The notes: generated by a model from the letters alone, not told the origin. DNA of 64,000 bases from a bacterium (GCA_018266105.1 JAFEBA010000102.1:26408-90407), one strand, 5' to 3'; positions 8,598 to 17,271 are shown, numbered from the stretch's first letter. Numbers and translations are program-made.

Positions 8598-9089
8598 GTG
8601 AAGATATGGCTACTCGTGCTGCTTGCTTTTGGTCCGGTCGCCGCCCAACCCGGACTGAAGTTAACACTGCTCCAGTCCGGACCCCGAAGTCCGACTTTAG
8701 GGCATTTGAGGCTTGAGGCCAATCCTCGTGTTCAGACAATTTCTTTTACCCCTCCCATTAGCTATCGCGTTCACTGTGAAGGCTTTTCTGGATGGTCGGT
8801 GACCCTATACGCACCGGTTCCCAGCCAGGGCGAAAGCGAACTGTCTGTCTGGCGCTACCAGCCGGGCAGCGGCCAGTTGACCGCGTTAACTCCACAATTG
8901 ACGACAGTTTCCCAAACCGACGCACAGCTCTCAGGGGAACTCAGTGGAGGAGGGCTAACTGTCCTATCCACCCAGGGCCAGGGCGACTTTCTGTATACAA
9001 TAGGAAACTTTCAAATTGCTCAGCCTACCGCCGGATCCGCGGGAACCTACTCCACCACCCTGACCGTCACTCTTTCCGGACAACCTTGA
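8598..9089 (+). CDS. Exported WxL-domain-like protein
   Basis: About 163 residues from the GTG at 8598. A TTG at 8562 that overlaps the previous gene is an alternative start. The signal peptide ends VAA|QPGLK, so the mature protein would start with Gln. The WxL-type halves are GWSVTLYAP in the middle and AGTYSTTLTVTLSGQP at the extreme C-terminus, where the usual second Trp is replaced by Thr. The protein is all-beta in appearance, Gly/Ser/Thr rich and without Cys in its last half. It lies one base before the next paralogue, so they are co-transcribed. Confidence 0.65.
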   Translation: MKIWLLVLLAFGPVAAQPGLKLTLLQSGPRSPTLGHLRLEANPRVQTISFTPPISYRVHCEGFSGWSVTLYAPVPSQGESELSVWRYQPGSGQLTALTPQLTTVSQTDAQLSGELSGGGLTVLSTQGQGDFLYTIGNFQIAQPTAGSAGTYSTTLTVTLSGQP

Positions 9090-9090
9090 C

Positions 9091-9633
9091 ATGAAAAGCA
9101 CACCATGGTTGTTGGTAATGCTTGCCGCGCCGGTCCCGGCCCAGACTGCAGACAGCACCACCCTGAATATCACCTTTTCTAGCGGTATTTTCTCGATCAA
9201 TAACGTTGGTTCTCCGGTGCATTCCTTTTCGCCCCTTTCGGTGGACAATCTGGTGGGCACCCAGACGCCTTTGAGGCTGACCAGTACCCCCAGGTTTCTC
9301 ATTACTAATATTGGCAACGCCCAGGGCTGGTCGCTCAACTTGAGCGCCATTCACGGTCCGGAGCACACTCTGGAACTCGACTATCAACCGGGCTCCGGCC
9401 AGATCCAAAGGCTAAGCGGTCTGCGCCTGCCCGGGGACCTGGACCTGGACGCCGACTTCGGAGGCGGTCTGGCCTCGGGGCGTAAGGTGCTCTCGGCACC
9501 GGCCAACACCAACCAGGGGCTTTTTCTCTACTCGCCGGCACCTGACCGCTGGTTTCTCATTCTACCCAATCAAGAACGCAAGGCTGGTCAGTTCACTTGG
9601 ACCTTGCAGGCCACCCTCAACGCCGCGCCCTGA
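9091..9633 (+). CDS. Exported WxL-domain-like protein
   Basis: A 180-residue protein with signal cleavage VPA|QTADS (mature Gln). This is the best match to the WxL domain among the four paralogues. The first motif is GWSLNL, a literal W-x-L. The second is GQFTWTLQATLNAAP at the C-terminus, corresponding to the canonical TWTL...AP of firmicute WxL proteins. In Firmicutes this domain binds peptidoglycan or partner DUF916 proteins non-covalently. Here the envelope is diderm, so the anchoring must differ. It starts at the ATG two bases after the previous stop. Confidence 0.7.
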   Translation: MKSTPWLLVMLAAPVPAQTADSTTLNITFSSGIFSINNVGSPVHSFSPLSVDNLVGTQTPLRLTSTPRFLITNIGNAQGWSLNLSAIHGPEHTLELDYQPGSGQIQRLSGLRLPGDLDLDADFGGGLASGRKVLSAPANTNQGLFLYSPAPDRWFLILPNQERKAGQFTWTLQATLNAAP

Positions 9634-9823
9634 TCGGTCTCTTGGTTGCGGATTTGCGCAGAGATTCTGCTCCGCTGAGCAGGCCTAGTGCAATTGAACC
9701 TTGTCTGGGCAGTATTTCCCAATAAGCTTGCATCAAGCGATACAGTCGGCAGGCGCTAGAGAAACTTAAGCTACTGTCGACAATATCGATAATGAACGCG
9801 GCTCCTCGGCCGCTTGGGAAGAA
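9634..9823. promoter_or_regulatory. 190-bp leader of the second WxL operon
   Basis: This spacer separates the first three WxL-like genes from the fourth, which heads the DUF916/usher-like operon. It contains TTGCGCA at 9654 with a weaker CTGAGCA exactly 21 bp later (9675). A GCGGC-TCCTCG-GCCGC hairpin at 9798-9813 sits directly before the start codon and could affect translation. No strong -35/-10 pair was found. Confidence 0.35.
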
Positions 9824-10462
9824 ATGGAGACGACTTTGAAGCTTCGCAACCATCTAGCTCTAATTGCCTTACTCGTGGCCTCGAGCCTGCCCGCCGCGGC
9901 TCAGAATACCGCGACTCAAACTTTAACGCTGACCATTAATCCAGGAGCCTTGAGCATCACTGGCGGGGGGACGACCAGCACCTTTAGCCCATTGGCGGCG
10001 CCCACTTTGACCACGGGGCAGAACGCACTCACCCTGACCAATCCGCCTACCTTCGTCATCAATGACGCGCGCGGAACCAACGCAGGCTGGAGTGTCGCCC
10101 TGACCACGGCAACGAACAGCAGTCCCAGCGGGACTACGGTAGCTAATCAGCACTTGTTTTATAATGTCGGAAACGGTGGCCCCACCCTAACCAATCTCAA
10201 TACTTTCACGGGAAGTTTTGAGGGCACTCAGGGCGGTGGCGGCCTGGGCGACGGTACCGGCGTGACCGCCGGTACCCAAGATACCAACGCCAATCCGGTG
10301 AAGACCATCTCCGCTGCCAGCACCGCAGCCGGTAACGCGGGTTCCCGCAACTACAGGATCGGCAATGCCTGGGCCTTGCAGGACGTCAGCGGCGGTGGCT
10401 CCATTCCTCTGGCCGGGGCCTACAACTGGACCATGACCGCAACTCTTTCCGCCACTCCCTAA
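9824..10462 (+). CDS. Exported WxL-domain-like protein, likely main subunit
   Basis: A 212-residue protein with Sec signal AAA|QNTAT (mature Gln). The mature chain is Gly/Thr/Asn rich, with almost no charged residues and no Cys. The WxL motif halves are NAGWSVALTT in the middle and GAYNWTMTATLSATP at the very end. A Gly-rich insert (TQGGGGLGDGTG) lies between them. Composition and position, first in the operon and followed by a hairpin, suit an abundant polymerising surface subunit. The ATG at 9824 or a TTG at 9836 (GGAG just upstream) could be the start. The next gene encodes the DUF916-like partner. Confidence 0.7.
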   Translation: METTLKLRNHLALIALLVASSLPAAAQNTATQTLTLTINPGALSITGGGTTSTFSPLAAPTLTTGQNALTLTNPPTFVINDARGTNAGWSVALTTATNSSPSGTTVANQHLFYNVGNGGPTLTNLNTFTGSFEGTQGGGGLGDGTGVTAGTQDTNANPVKTISAASTAAGNAGSRNYRIGNAWALQDVSGGGSIPLAGAYNWTMTATLSATP

Positions 10463-10476
10463 CGGGCCACGTCGCT

Positions 10477-10510
10477 GGCGGAGGTCGGGGCTGAGCCCCT
10501 GGCCTCCGCC
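10477..10510 (+). terminator. Strong hairpin between the WxL-like and DUF916-like genes
   Basis: GGCGGAGG (10477-10484) pairs with CCTCCGCC (10503-10510), with an inner GGGGC-TGA-GCCCC stem. There is no long T tract. Placed between the first and second genes of the operon, it would act as a partial terminator or mRNA stabiliser, raising expression of the subunit relative to the assembly genes, as in many pilus operons. Confidence 0.55.
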
Positions 10511-10512
10511 CT

Positions 10513-11418
10513 TTGCTAAAACCATTCTGGAGAAGAAGCCGCCTCTTGCGTAAGTTTTTATTCATTGCTCTCCTGCTGCTGACCGGGCCAGTCTTCTGCG
10601 AGCTTGGCGTGGGGGTAAAGGGCTACATTACCGATCCTGGCCGGCGTGCGGTCGAGGCCTCCAAGGGCTATTACGACTTTTATCTCAAGCCCGGAGATAC
10701 GGTGGAACACGTTATTGAGGTTGAAAACACCGGAGATCAGCCGGGGGTCTTTTACGTTTATCCGGCAGACGGGACCAGTTCACCAGCCGGCACGCTGGTG
10801 GGCGGCGTGCGCGGCCAGGACCCCAGCCGTGCTGGAACCTGGCTCAAGGTCGAAAAAGAGTCCCTGCAGCTCGAGCCCAAAGCTCGTGAGCGGGTCGCCT
10901 TTCGCCTGAGCGTGCCGGCCCAGACTCCGGTGGGCGAATATTTTTCCTATGTTTTCATCGAACCCGACTCACCCGCCCAGCCTCAATCCGAAAACGCCAG
11001 CCGGTCCAACTCTGAAGTGCACTCAGGAGTGCGCGTACGCAGTCGTATCGGCATGCTGATCATCACTTTCGTGGGCGACACCAGCCTGCGCCAGCCTGAC
11101 TGGAAATGGGAGGGCCAAGGCAAGGCGTTCGACAATGGAGAAATTTTCTACTGCGTTCGACTGCAAAATACCGGAAATGTTTTTCTTAAGCCTCGGGTTA
11201 AATGGAGTCTTTTGGGGCCAAACGGGAATATTGTCTCCCACTCCAAGGGCGAGGACGAGTTCGGCTACATCGTGAGCGGCAGTGATCTGCTCTTGCGTTT
11301 TCCGCTCTCGGGCGGCCAGTTATTGCCGCGCGGGGAATACCAGTTGCAGTGGAGTCTGGTTGACCTGCGCTATCCCCAGTTAACCCGAGAGTCCTCGCTG
11401 AGAGTCTCATTGCCTTAG
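10513..11418 (+). CDS. DUF916/WxLIP-like exported protein, candidate periplasmic chaperone
   Basis: About 301 residues (TTG at 10513, or more plausibly a TTG at 10546 giving MRKFLFIALLLL). The signal peptide would be cut VFC|ELGVG. The first half matches the DUF916 pattern: YYDFYLKPGDTVEHVIEVEN, a small loop rich in Gly/Ser, then GTWLKVEKESLQLEP and VPAQTPVGEYFSYVFIE, an immunoglobulin-like fold. The second half is another beta domain (RLQNTGNVFLKPRVKWSLL). Firmicute DUF916 proteins have a C-terminal transmembrane helix; none is visible here, so this form should be soluble in the periplasm. Gene order (subunit, this protein, outer-membrane barrel) parallels chaperone-usher operons. Confidence 0.65.
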   Translation: MLKPFWRRSRLLRKFLFIALLLLTGPVFCELGVGVKGYITDPGRRAVEASKGYYDFYLKPGDTVEHVIEVENTGDQPGVFYVYPADGTSSPAGTLVGGVRGQDPSRAGTWLKVEKESLQLEPKARERVAFRLSVPAQTPVGEYFSYVFIEPDSPAQPQSENASRSNSEVHSGVRVRSRIGMLIITFVGDTSLRQPDWKWEGQGKAFDNGEIFYCVRLQNTGNVFLKPRVKWSLLGPNGNIVSHSKGEDEFGYIVSGSDLLLRFPLSGGQLLPRGEYQLQWSLVDLRYPQLTRESSLRVSLP

Positions 11419-13997
11419 TGGGTTGGGGTCCCTGCGTTAGGGCTCTCTCAGGCCTGCTTCTCGTTACCGCCACTGGCCTCGCTCAGCCCGATCTGCGCGC
11501 CTTGGGGACAGTGCCGGGCTTCGACGAGATCCGCCAGGCTCCCGGTCTGCGCTTTTACAACGCCCTGCTCCACCACCAGGAGTGGGCTCTGGGAGGTGAG
11601 CAGATGTTGTCGTTGGCCAGTGCCTACACGCTGCTGCAACCCGGGCGACCCCTGGACGCTTTTCTGGCTCAGTGGCATCAAAAACACCAGGATTTCACCT
11701 TGGGCAGCCAGCTGCTCAACAACGCCACGCCTATCTACGAGCAATTTCTTTTCTCCGGCGGGCGCTGGGGTTGGCATCAAGGACCCTGGTCCGGGGGGGC
11801 CTACTTTGGTCAAAGCCAGAACGCGCTCCAGGAATTGCGGGGGACCTTCATGCGCCAGCAGGTAGCCGGAGCCTCGCTGGCCTGGAGTCCAGACGATTTT
11901 CAATCCTTGGGCCTGGCCGTGATGCCCTACGCCTCCCAGGCCTATAGCGGCATCGATCGTTATCTGGCCATGGCTCAGTTGTATCAGGCCCAGGAATTTC
12001 GCGACGGAGGGGGCTACGGTCTTTCCGCGGGTTACGGCCGGGACAGCTTTTCAGGGGACAGCGCCTTCCGCGTGCTGGGGGGATTTCACAACCAGTGGCT
12101 GGATGCGGATTGGAGTACACGCTCGATTGGTAAGAGCTTCGGGCCATCCACCGGTCTATTTGATTTGCGGGGCACCTCTTTTTCCAGTCTGACCGGCAGT
12201 ATCCATTTCAGTCCGGAGTGGTCGTTGATGGAGTCAGCCAGCCTTTCCGACACCTTCATGGGCACCTCCCAGGCTTCGCATATCTCTAGCTTTAATCATA
12301 GTGTACGTTATCAAACCCAGGATTTGTTGGTGACCGCCGGCCTTCAGCAGCTCGGACAGGTCGCTCAGGGGACCTCTTCCAACAGCAATTCTTATTATCT
12401 GAGTGCTTACGCTCAGTGGGGCGGTTTGCGAGTCAACACCACCCTGCGACGCACCGTGGGAAGCTACCAGAACGATGAACTGGGACTGGGTCTCACCTTT
12501 CCTCTGAACGAATGGCTTTCCGTGCGTCTGCAGGAGTTTTACAGCAGCGGTGGATCTCTGGCCAGCAATGCTGGACTGATTTTTAAGCTCGGCCAATACG
12601 GCTCGGCGGACATCGGTTACTATCGCCAGGACCAGATTCAGAACACGGTCTTTCGCCAGGCCAGCCGCGACAGTCTGGTGGCGAATGCCCAGCTCAGTCT
12701 CTTAGGCAACCTCAAGCTCAGAGCTAGCGTCAATCCCCAGTCTTTCAGTCTCGCTCAAATGCGCTGGGTAGCCGATGAACATCAGGAATTTATCTTGGAG
12801 CACCGCTTTCAAAACTCTCAGAACCGATTTTTCTATGATGACTTCACCAGTGTCCCACTGGGCCACGTGACCACCCTGAGCTGGAATGCATCCTGGGGAG
12901 GTCCCATGGAAAAGCGTCTACGCGGCGAACTGGAGAGCCGGGCACGGGTTCAGGTCCTGGCCGAGGACGGGAGGCACCCGGTACCCGAAGTTCGCCTGTT
13001 GCTCGGAGAGCGTGAAGCGCTAACCGATCGCGAAGGTTTTGCCTACTTCGGCAATTTACAGGCCGGAGAATTCGATCTGAGAGTGACCGAGATGCCGGAG
13101 AATTACGAGTTGCTTGGGGCGGACCACGAGCGCATAGAAATTGAGCCGGGCCGGACCAGCCAGAGCACATTTCAGGCTGTTGCCTTCAGCGGCCTGGAGC
13201 TTGTTGTATTCCAGGATTCGGAATCCGACCACAAAATTCTGGGAGTCGATTATACGCCTGCAGCTCGGACCAGATTTTGGATCAACGGGCAACCTTTCGA
13301 GAGTGACGTGGACGGTAAGATTCGGTTGCATCGTCTTCAGCCGGGGCCGTTTCTGGTTCGGCTCGATCCGAGCAGTCTCCAGCCGGGTATGGAGTTGACA
13401 ACCGCCTCCGAACAGCGGGTTGAGTTGACGGCGGGACAAACCCGTCACCTGGAGTTTGGTGTGCAGGGTTTTGGCCAGCTTGAACTGCAAGTTTTGGAAT
13501 ATCGGCCGGGCGCTTTGAGCGCCCAGGGCGCCCGGCCAGCCCCTGAGGTCGGTCTGCTGGATAATTCGAGGCCGATCGGCCGCAGCGATGCCGATGGGCG
13601 CTTCCTGGGCCGGGTGGCCGCCGGACGAAGCCGCTTGCAGGTCGACTTGAGCGGGGCGGGCGGGTCGGTTGAAACTGAGGTTCCGGTGAGCCAGACTTGC
13701 CGGGCCAGGCTTGTTTTCTACAAATTCGCTCACCTGCACGTAGACCTCGAAGGCGTGCCGCCTGAAGCGGGCCTGGGAATTCGGCTGGAAGGGCCCGACG
13801 GGTTGGTGGTCGGGCCGATCTATGTGGGCCAGCACGGTCACGACTTTGTACGGCTCAAACCTGGTCATTATTCCGTGAAGATTGAAGAAGAGACCCTCCC
13901 GGAACATTTGAAGCCCGAGCGCACCTTGAATCCACTAGAACTTGGATCGGGTCAATCCAGCAAGTTGTTGCTCAAATTTAAGGAGAAACAGCCTTGA
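11418..13997 (+). CDS. Large outer-membrane beta-barrel with C-terminal beta-sandwich repeats, usher-like
   Basis: An 859-residue protein with signal GLA|QPDLR. Residues about 40-500 are rich in alternating aromatic/polar beta-strands (GGYGLSAGYGRDSFSGD, YYLSAYAQWGGLRVNTTL), as in an outer-membrane barrel. From about 505, carboxypeptidase-regulatory-like or Ig-like repeats follow: RARVQVLAEDGRHPVPEVRLL...GFAYFGNLQAGEFDLRV. At least three further similar units lie in 590-850. Barrel followed by beta-sandwiches resembles fimbrial and CS1-type ushers, but I see no diagnostic usher signature. The GTG start overlaps the previous stop by one base (TAGTG). Its stop overlaps the cyclase gene (TTGA). 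Confidence 0.65.
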   Translation: MGWGPCVRALSGLLLVTATGLAQPDLRALGTVPGFDEIRQAPGLRFYNALLHHQEWALGGEQMLSLASAYTLLQPGRPLDAFLAQWHQKHQDFTLGSQLLNNATPIYEQFLFSGGRWGWHQGPWSGGAYFGQSQNALQELRGTFMRQQVAGASLAWSPDDFQSLGLAVMPYASQAYSGIDRYLAMAQLYQAQEFRDGGGYGLSAGYGRDSFSGDSAFRVLGGFHNQWLDADWSTRSIGKSFGPSTGLFDLRGTSFSSLTGSIHFSPEWSLMESASLSDTFMGTSQASHISSFNHSVRYQTQDLLVTAGLQQLGQVAQGTSSNSNSYYLSAYAQWGGLRVNTTLRRTVGSYQNDELGLGLTFPLNEWLSVRLQEFYSSGGSLASNAGLIFKLGQYGSADIGYYRQDQIQNTVFRQASRDSLVANAQLSLLGNLKLRASVNPQSFSLAQMRWVADEHQEFILEHRFQNSQNRFFYDDFTSVPLGHVTTLSWNASWGGPMEKRLRGELESRARVQVLAEDGRHPVPEVRLLLGEREALTDREGFAYFGNLQAGEFDLRVTEMPENYELLGADHERIEIEPGRTSQSTFQAVAFSGLELVVFQDSESDHKILGVDYTPAARTRFWINGQPFESDVDGKIRLHRLQPGPFLVRLDPSSLQPGMELTTASEQRVELTAGQTRHLEFGVQGFGQLELQVLEYRPGALSAQGARPAPEVGLLDNSRPIGRSDADGRFLGRVAAGRSRLQVDLSGAGGSVETEVPVSQTCRARLVFYKFAHLHVDLEGVPPEAGLGIRLEGPDGLVVGPIYVGQHGHDFVRLKPGHYSVKIEEETLPEHLKPERTLNPLELGSGQSSKLLLKFKEKQP

Positions 13998-14842
13998 GAC
14001 GGTTGGTCTTTTTGTTTCTGGTGTCCTTTCTGGCCTGGGGCCAGGAAGGACCGTCCAGTCGGGCTTTTGAGGCTCCTCAGAGGCGGGCGGATGGTAAGCC
14101 TTTGTGTCTGGATGCTTTTGGGGTAGAGGTGCGGGCCCCGAAAGTGCTGGCCAAAATTCCGCACGATCCCTCTTGTTACACTCAAGGCTTGTGCTTTGAT
14201 GAGCAGGGCCGGCTCTACGAAAGCTGCGGTGGGTTCCAGACGTCAGAGCTTCGGGAGCTCGACCCCCGGAGCGGGAGGGTCTTGCGCCGCCAGGGATTGA
14301 GTCGAGAACTTTGGGCCGAGGGCTGCTGCGCGGTCGGCGCCGAGTTGCTGTTGCTGACCTGGCAGAATCGTCGTTTTTTCTTCTTCGATCAAGATCTGAG
14401 GCCAGGCCGGGAGCTGGAGTATTTTGGAGAGGGCTGGGGAGTGTGCCCCTACCGGGGCCAGCTGGCTCTCTCGGATGGGAGCGCCAGGCTCAAGTTTTTT
14501 CAGGACAATCCGTGGCAACAGCGGTCCGAAATTCAGGTGACCGAAACAGGACGGCCTGTCGATCTGATCAATGAACTCGAGACGGTTGAGAGCGAAATTT
14601 ATGCCAATGTCTGGCCTAGTGACTACATCGCTGTGATCGATCCTCGCGAGGGTGCGGTGCGGGCCTGGCTTGACGGGCATCAGCTTCTAAGTCCCGAGGA
14701 GCAGTCTCACTGCGACGTTCTCAACGGGATTGCCTATGAGCCGGTGGGCCGTCGGCTGTACCTGACCGGTAAGTTCTGGCCCTGGATGTTCGTTGTGGAA
14801 CTTCCAGGCGTCATTAAGTTGCGACCGACTTTTTCGGAGTGA
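13994..14842 (+). CDS. Glutaminyl-peptide cyclotransferase (plant/bacterial beta-propeller type)
   Basis: A 282-residue secreted enzyme predicted to convert N-terminal Gln (or Glu) of exported proteins to pyroglutamate. Family signs are the N-terminal IPHDPSCYTQGLCFDEQGRLYESCG, DLINELETVESEIYANVWPSD and CDVLNGIAYEPVGRRLYLTGKFWP, all typical of the glutamine cyclotransferase family. The signal peptide is AWG|QEGPS. It is translationally coupled (TTGA) to the barrel gene, so it belongs to the WxL operon. Three of the four WxL-like proteins and the barrel itself have Gln at the predicted mature N-terminus, which gives it obvious substrates. Its last 29 nt overlap the convergent antiporter gene. 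Confidence 0.85.
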   Translation: MRRLVFLFLVSFLAWGQEGPSSRAFEAPQRRADGKPLCLDAFGVEVRAPKVLAKIPHDPSCYTQGLCFDEQGRLYESCGGFQTSELRELDPRSGRVLRRQGLSRELWAEGCCAVGAELLLLTWQNRRFFFFDQDLRPGRELEYFGEGWGVCPYRGQLALSDGSARLKFFQDNPWQQRSEIQVTETGRPVDLINELETVESEIYANVWPSDYIAVIDPREGAVRAWLDGHQLLSPEEQSHCDVLNGIAYEPVGRRLYLTGKFWPWMFVVELPGVIKLRPTFSE

Positions 14843-15992
14843 CCAGCAGAGCTCGGGCGATTGAGGGAAAGATAACGGCGGTGCTGACGGCCAGGAGCAC
14901 GATGGTCGAGCGGAACTGAGGTGCAATCAGAGCGAGGCGGACGCCAAGATCGGCGAAGACCACCATGAGAGTCAACGGACAGCTCAGCAAAAACGCGCCG
15001 GCCCAGGCCTGGCGTCCTCTGCCTCCGATCAGGAAAATAGGCACCAGCCTGGTCAGGATCACGGCGGTCAGCATTTCCAGAAAGAGCCAGGGGTCACTGT
15101 TCCAGAGCGCCGAGAGTTCGAAGCGCAGGCCAACGGTGATGAAAAAGACCGGCACAAAAAAGCCGTTACCCAGGCTCAAAAACTTGAGCTCCAGCGCACC
15201 CCGGTCACGAAAAACAAAGGCGAACAGGCTGCCCGCCATAAATGCTCCCAGGATGGGCTCGATATGCAGGGCCGAGGCTACGGCCACAAAGATGAACATC
15301 AGCGCCATGCCGGCTCGCACCCCAACTTCGGATGAATCGTGCGTTTCCACCAGGCGTGCGAAGGCCTCTGCTTTCCACCAAACGGACAAACGCAAGACCA
15401 GCAGAACGACCCAGGCTAGAGCAAAGACCAGACCGAGCTGCCCGAATTGGCGCAAGAATTCCCAATTGAGCCCCCCGGCTTGCTGATGAGCGTCGACTCC
15501 AGTGGCCACAATGATGGAGAAAAACTCTCCTAAAGAACCCATGAGCAACAGGTCCTGACCAAATGTCGACCTCATAATTTTCAACTCTTGGAGAACTCCC
15601 AGCAAAACTCCGATGGAAATCACCCCGATCACAAGACCTAAGAAAGGTGGCCAATTCAAACCCCAGGCAATGAGTTGGGCAGTCAGGAAGACCCCGGCGG
15701 CACGCAAACCGGCTCGAACCAGCGGCGCCCGTCCGGCCTCTTCCAGGCCGCGGAAGTCGATCTCCAGGCCGGCCGTAAACATCAGTAGAAGCATGCCTAA
15801 CTCCGACAGTTGAGAAATGAATTCCGAGATCGAGACCAGGCCCAGAAGATAGGGGCCAACCAGAATGCCGTAGATGATTTCTCCGACCGCAGCCGGGATG
15901 CGCAAGGGGCGGCAGAGTAATGGAATGGCAAAAGCACCCAGCGAGGTAAACACCAGCGAGGTGGCCGTAGCCAGGTTCAGGTCAGCGGCCAC
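14814..15992 (-). CDS. CPA2-family monovalent cation:proton antiporter
   Basis: A 392-residue inner-membrane protein of the KefB/NapA (CPA2) class with about 12-13 helices. Seen are IPAAVGEIIYGILVGPYLLG, the inverted-repeat signature LGMLLLMFTAGLEID and EPILGAFMAGSLFAF with FFVPVFFITVGLR. It carries no C-terminal TrkA domain; that part is the separate upstream gene, which overlaps its start by 11 nt. The pair thus looks like a split KefB-type system: transport domain plus nucleotide-sensing subunit. The ion (K+ or Na+) is not determinable. The 3' end overlaps the glutaminyl cyclase gene convergently. Confidence 0.85.
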   Translation of the reverse strand: MAADLNLATATSLVFTSLGAFAIPLLCRPLRIPAAVGEIIYGILVGPYLLGLVSISEFISQLSELGMLLLMFTAGLEIDFRGLEEAGRAPLVRAGLRAAGVFLTAQLIAWGLNWPPFLGLVIGVISIGVLLGVLQELKIMRSTFGQDLLLMGSLGEFFSIIVATGVDAHQQAGGLNWEFLRQFGQLGLVFALAWVVLLVLRLSVWWKAEAFARLVETHDSSEVGVRAGMALMFIFVAVASALHIEPILGAFMAGSLFAFVFRDRGALELKFLSLGNGFFVPVFFITVGLRFELSALWNSDPWLFLEMLTAVILTRLVPIFLIGGRGRQAWAGAFLLSCPLTLMVVFADLGVRLALIAPQFRSTIVLLAVSTAVIFPSIARALLVTPKKSVAT

Positions 15993-17271
15993 GTTTGCAC
16001 AATACCAAAGTTGAAATTCTGCTCCTCAAGAGCAACAGACGGGATACGTCCGGACGGGTTAGTTTAACGCCCCGCCCCGGGCGGTGGCCCATCACCAATA
16101 AATGAAAGTTTCGAGAATAGTCCAGCAACTGATGCACCGGATTACCCCGTAGAACAACTGGCTCGACCTCCAGGCGGTAAGCCTTGCCGAGCCGGACGGA
16201 GCGTTCCAGAGCTCGCTCCAGGTCCGCCAGGCGCTCGGCTCCGCTGACCAGAGTCGGCGGCAGCACCACCACTGCGGTGATTTTGGATACTCCCAGCATG
16301 CGAGCCACATCAATGGCAAGTTCCACCTCGCCTCCGCGGCCCTGACTCACTGCCACTACAATGCTCTGATAGGGGAAGGTGCCTCTGGCCAGCAACACGG
16401 GAACCCGGGGGGCTTCCACTCTTTGCACAAAGGAACCTTTGGTCAGGCCCAGGTTATCCAGCCAGTGCGACGAGGGGGGGAGTAGCGCCACACATCCGGC
16501 TTCGTCAAAGGAAAGGGTCGTTCCCAAGGCCTTGGTATGGTCGGCTAGATACTGAGATTCGGCCTCAATCTTTGGATCTGTAACCACAACTTTGTTGCCG
16601 AACTGCAGCGGGAACTCGGATTCGCCCGCTCGGAAGAAGTCGGCAATCGAGGGCAAAATGGCGGGCTCGCCCACCAACAAAACTCGGTCTCCCGCCTCCA
16701 CACAGGTCGCGCCGTGCGGAACCACAAGGGTTCCTTTGCGGTAGATGGCTGCCACGAGCCACGCCTGAGGGCTGAGGTCGATCATGGACTTCCCGATGAC
16801 TGGTGAGTTGGGCAGAACCGTGACCTCCAGGATCTCTCCCTGACCCAGGCCCACGTCCGCGGTGGTGCGCTTACCTCGCTCCAGTCGCGACTGGAGTGTT
16901 GAGGCCACCGAGTCTGGGCGGCTCATGGTGAGAACTCCGAGTTCTTCAAAAGCTTTTAGCTGGTCGCTTTGACGAGCGGTGGAGAGCACCTGAGGTACCT
17001 GATAGATTTGGCGGGCCAGACGGCAGAACTCCAGGTTGACGTCGTCGCGGCCGGTCAACGCGATAGCCGCTGTGGCTCCTTGCATCCCCGCTTGTTTGAG
17101 CACGAGAGAGCTGGTGGCGTCACCCGTCACATAGGAAATGCCGGGAAGCAGGAGTTCCTTGCCCGGTTCCAGATCGACCACCACCACTTCCCAAATTGCC
17201 TGCAGGCGCAAACTGAGCGCGCGCCCACTTTGACCGGCTCCAGCAATGATGACTCGGGGTTTGTTGGCCAT
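15982..17271 (-). CDS. TrkA-type nucleotide-binding regulator with Usp-like domain
   Basis: A 429-residue cytoplasmic protein. Residues 1-130 form a Rossmann TrkA-N domain (VIIAGAGQSGRALSLRL, TGDATSSLVLKQAGM). Residues about 140-220 form a TrkA-C domain (ILEVTVLPNSPVIGKSMIDL...GDRVLLVGEP). The last 130 residues resemble a universal-stress-protein fold (VPVLLARGTFPYQSIVVAVS, VMGHRPGRG). I prefer the ATG at 17271 to the GTG at 17274. It overlaps the antiporter gene by 11 nt and should gate it in response to NAD(H) or cyclic nucleotides; the ligand is inferred from the family. Confidence 0.85.
   Translation of the reverse strand: MANKPRVIIAGAGQSGRALSLRLQAIWEVVVVDLEPGKELLLPGISYVTGDATSSLVLKQAGMQGATAAIALTGRDDVNLEFCRLARQIYQVPQVLSTARQSDQLKAFEELGVLTMSRPDSVASTLQSRLERGKRTTADVGLGQGEILEVTVLPNSPVIGKSMIDLSPQAWLVAAIYRKGTLVVPHGATCVEAGDRVLLVGEPAILPSIADFFRAGESEFPLQFGNKVVVTDPKIEAESQYLADHTKALGTTLSFDEAGCVALLPPSSHWLDNLGLTKGSFVQRVEAPRVPVLLARGTFPYQSIVVAVSQGRGGEVELAIDVARMLGVSKITAVVVLPPTLVSGAERLADLERALERSVRLGKAYRLEVEPVVLRGNPVHQLLDYSRNFHLLVMGHRPGRGVKLTRPDVSRLLLLRSRISTLVLCKRGR

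Noticed and set aside
13056..13907. 283-codon minus-strand open frame
   Set aside because: Antisense to the C-terminal part of the usher-like gene; composition is that of a shadow frame.
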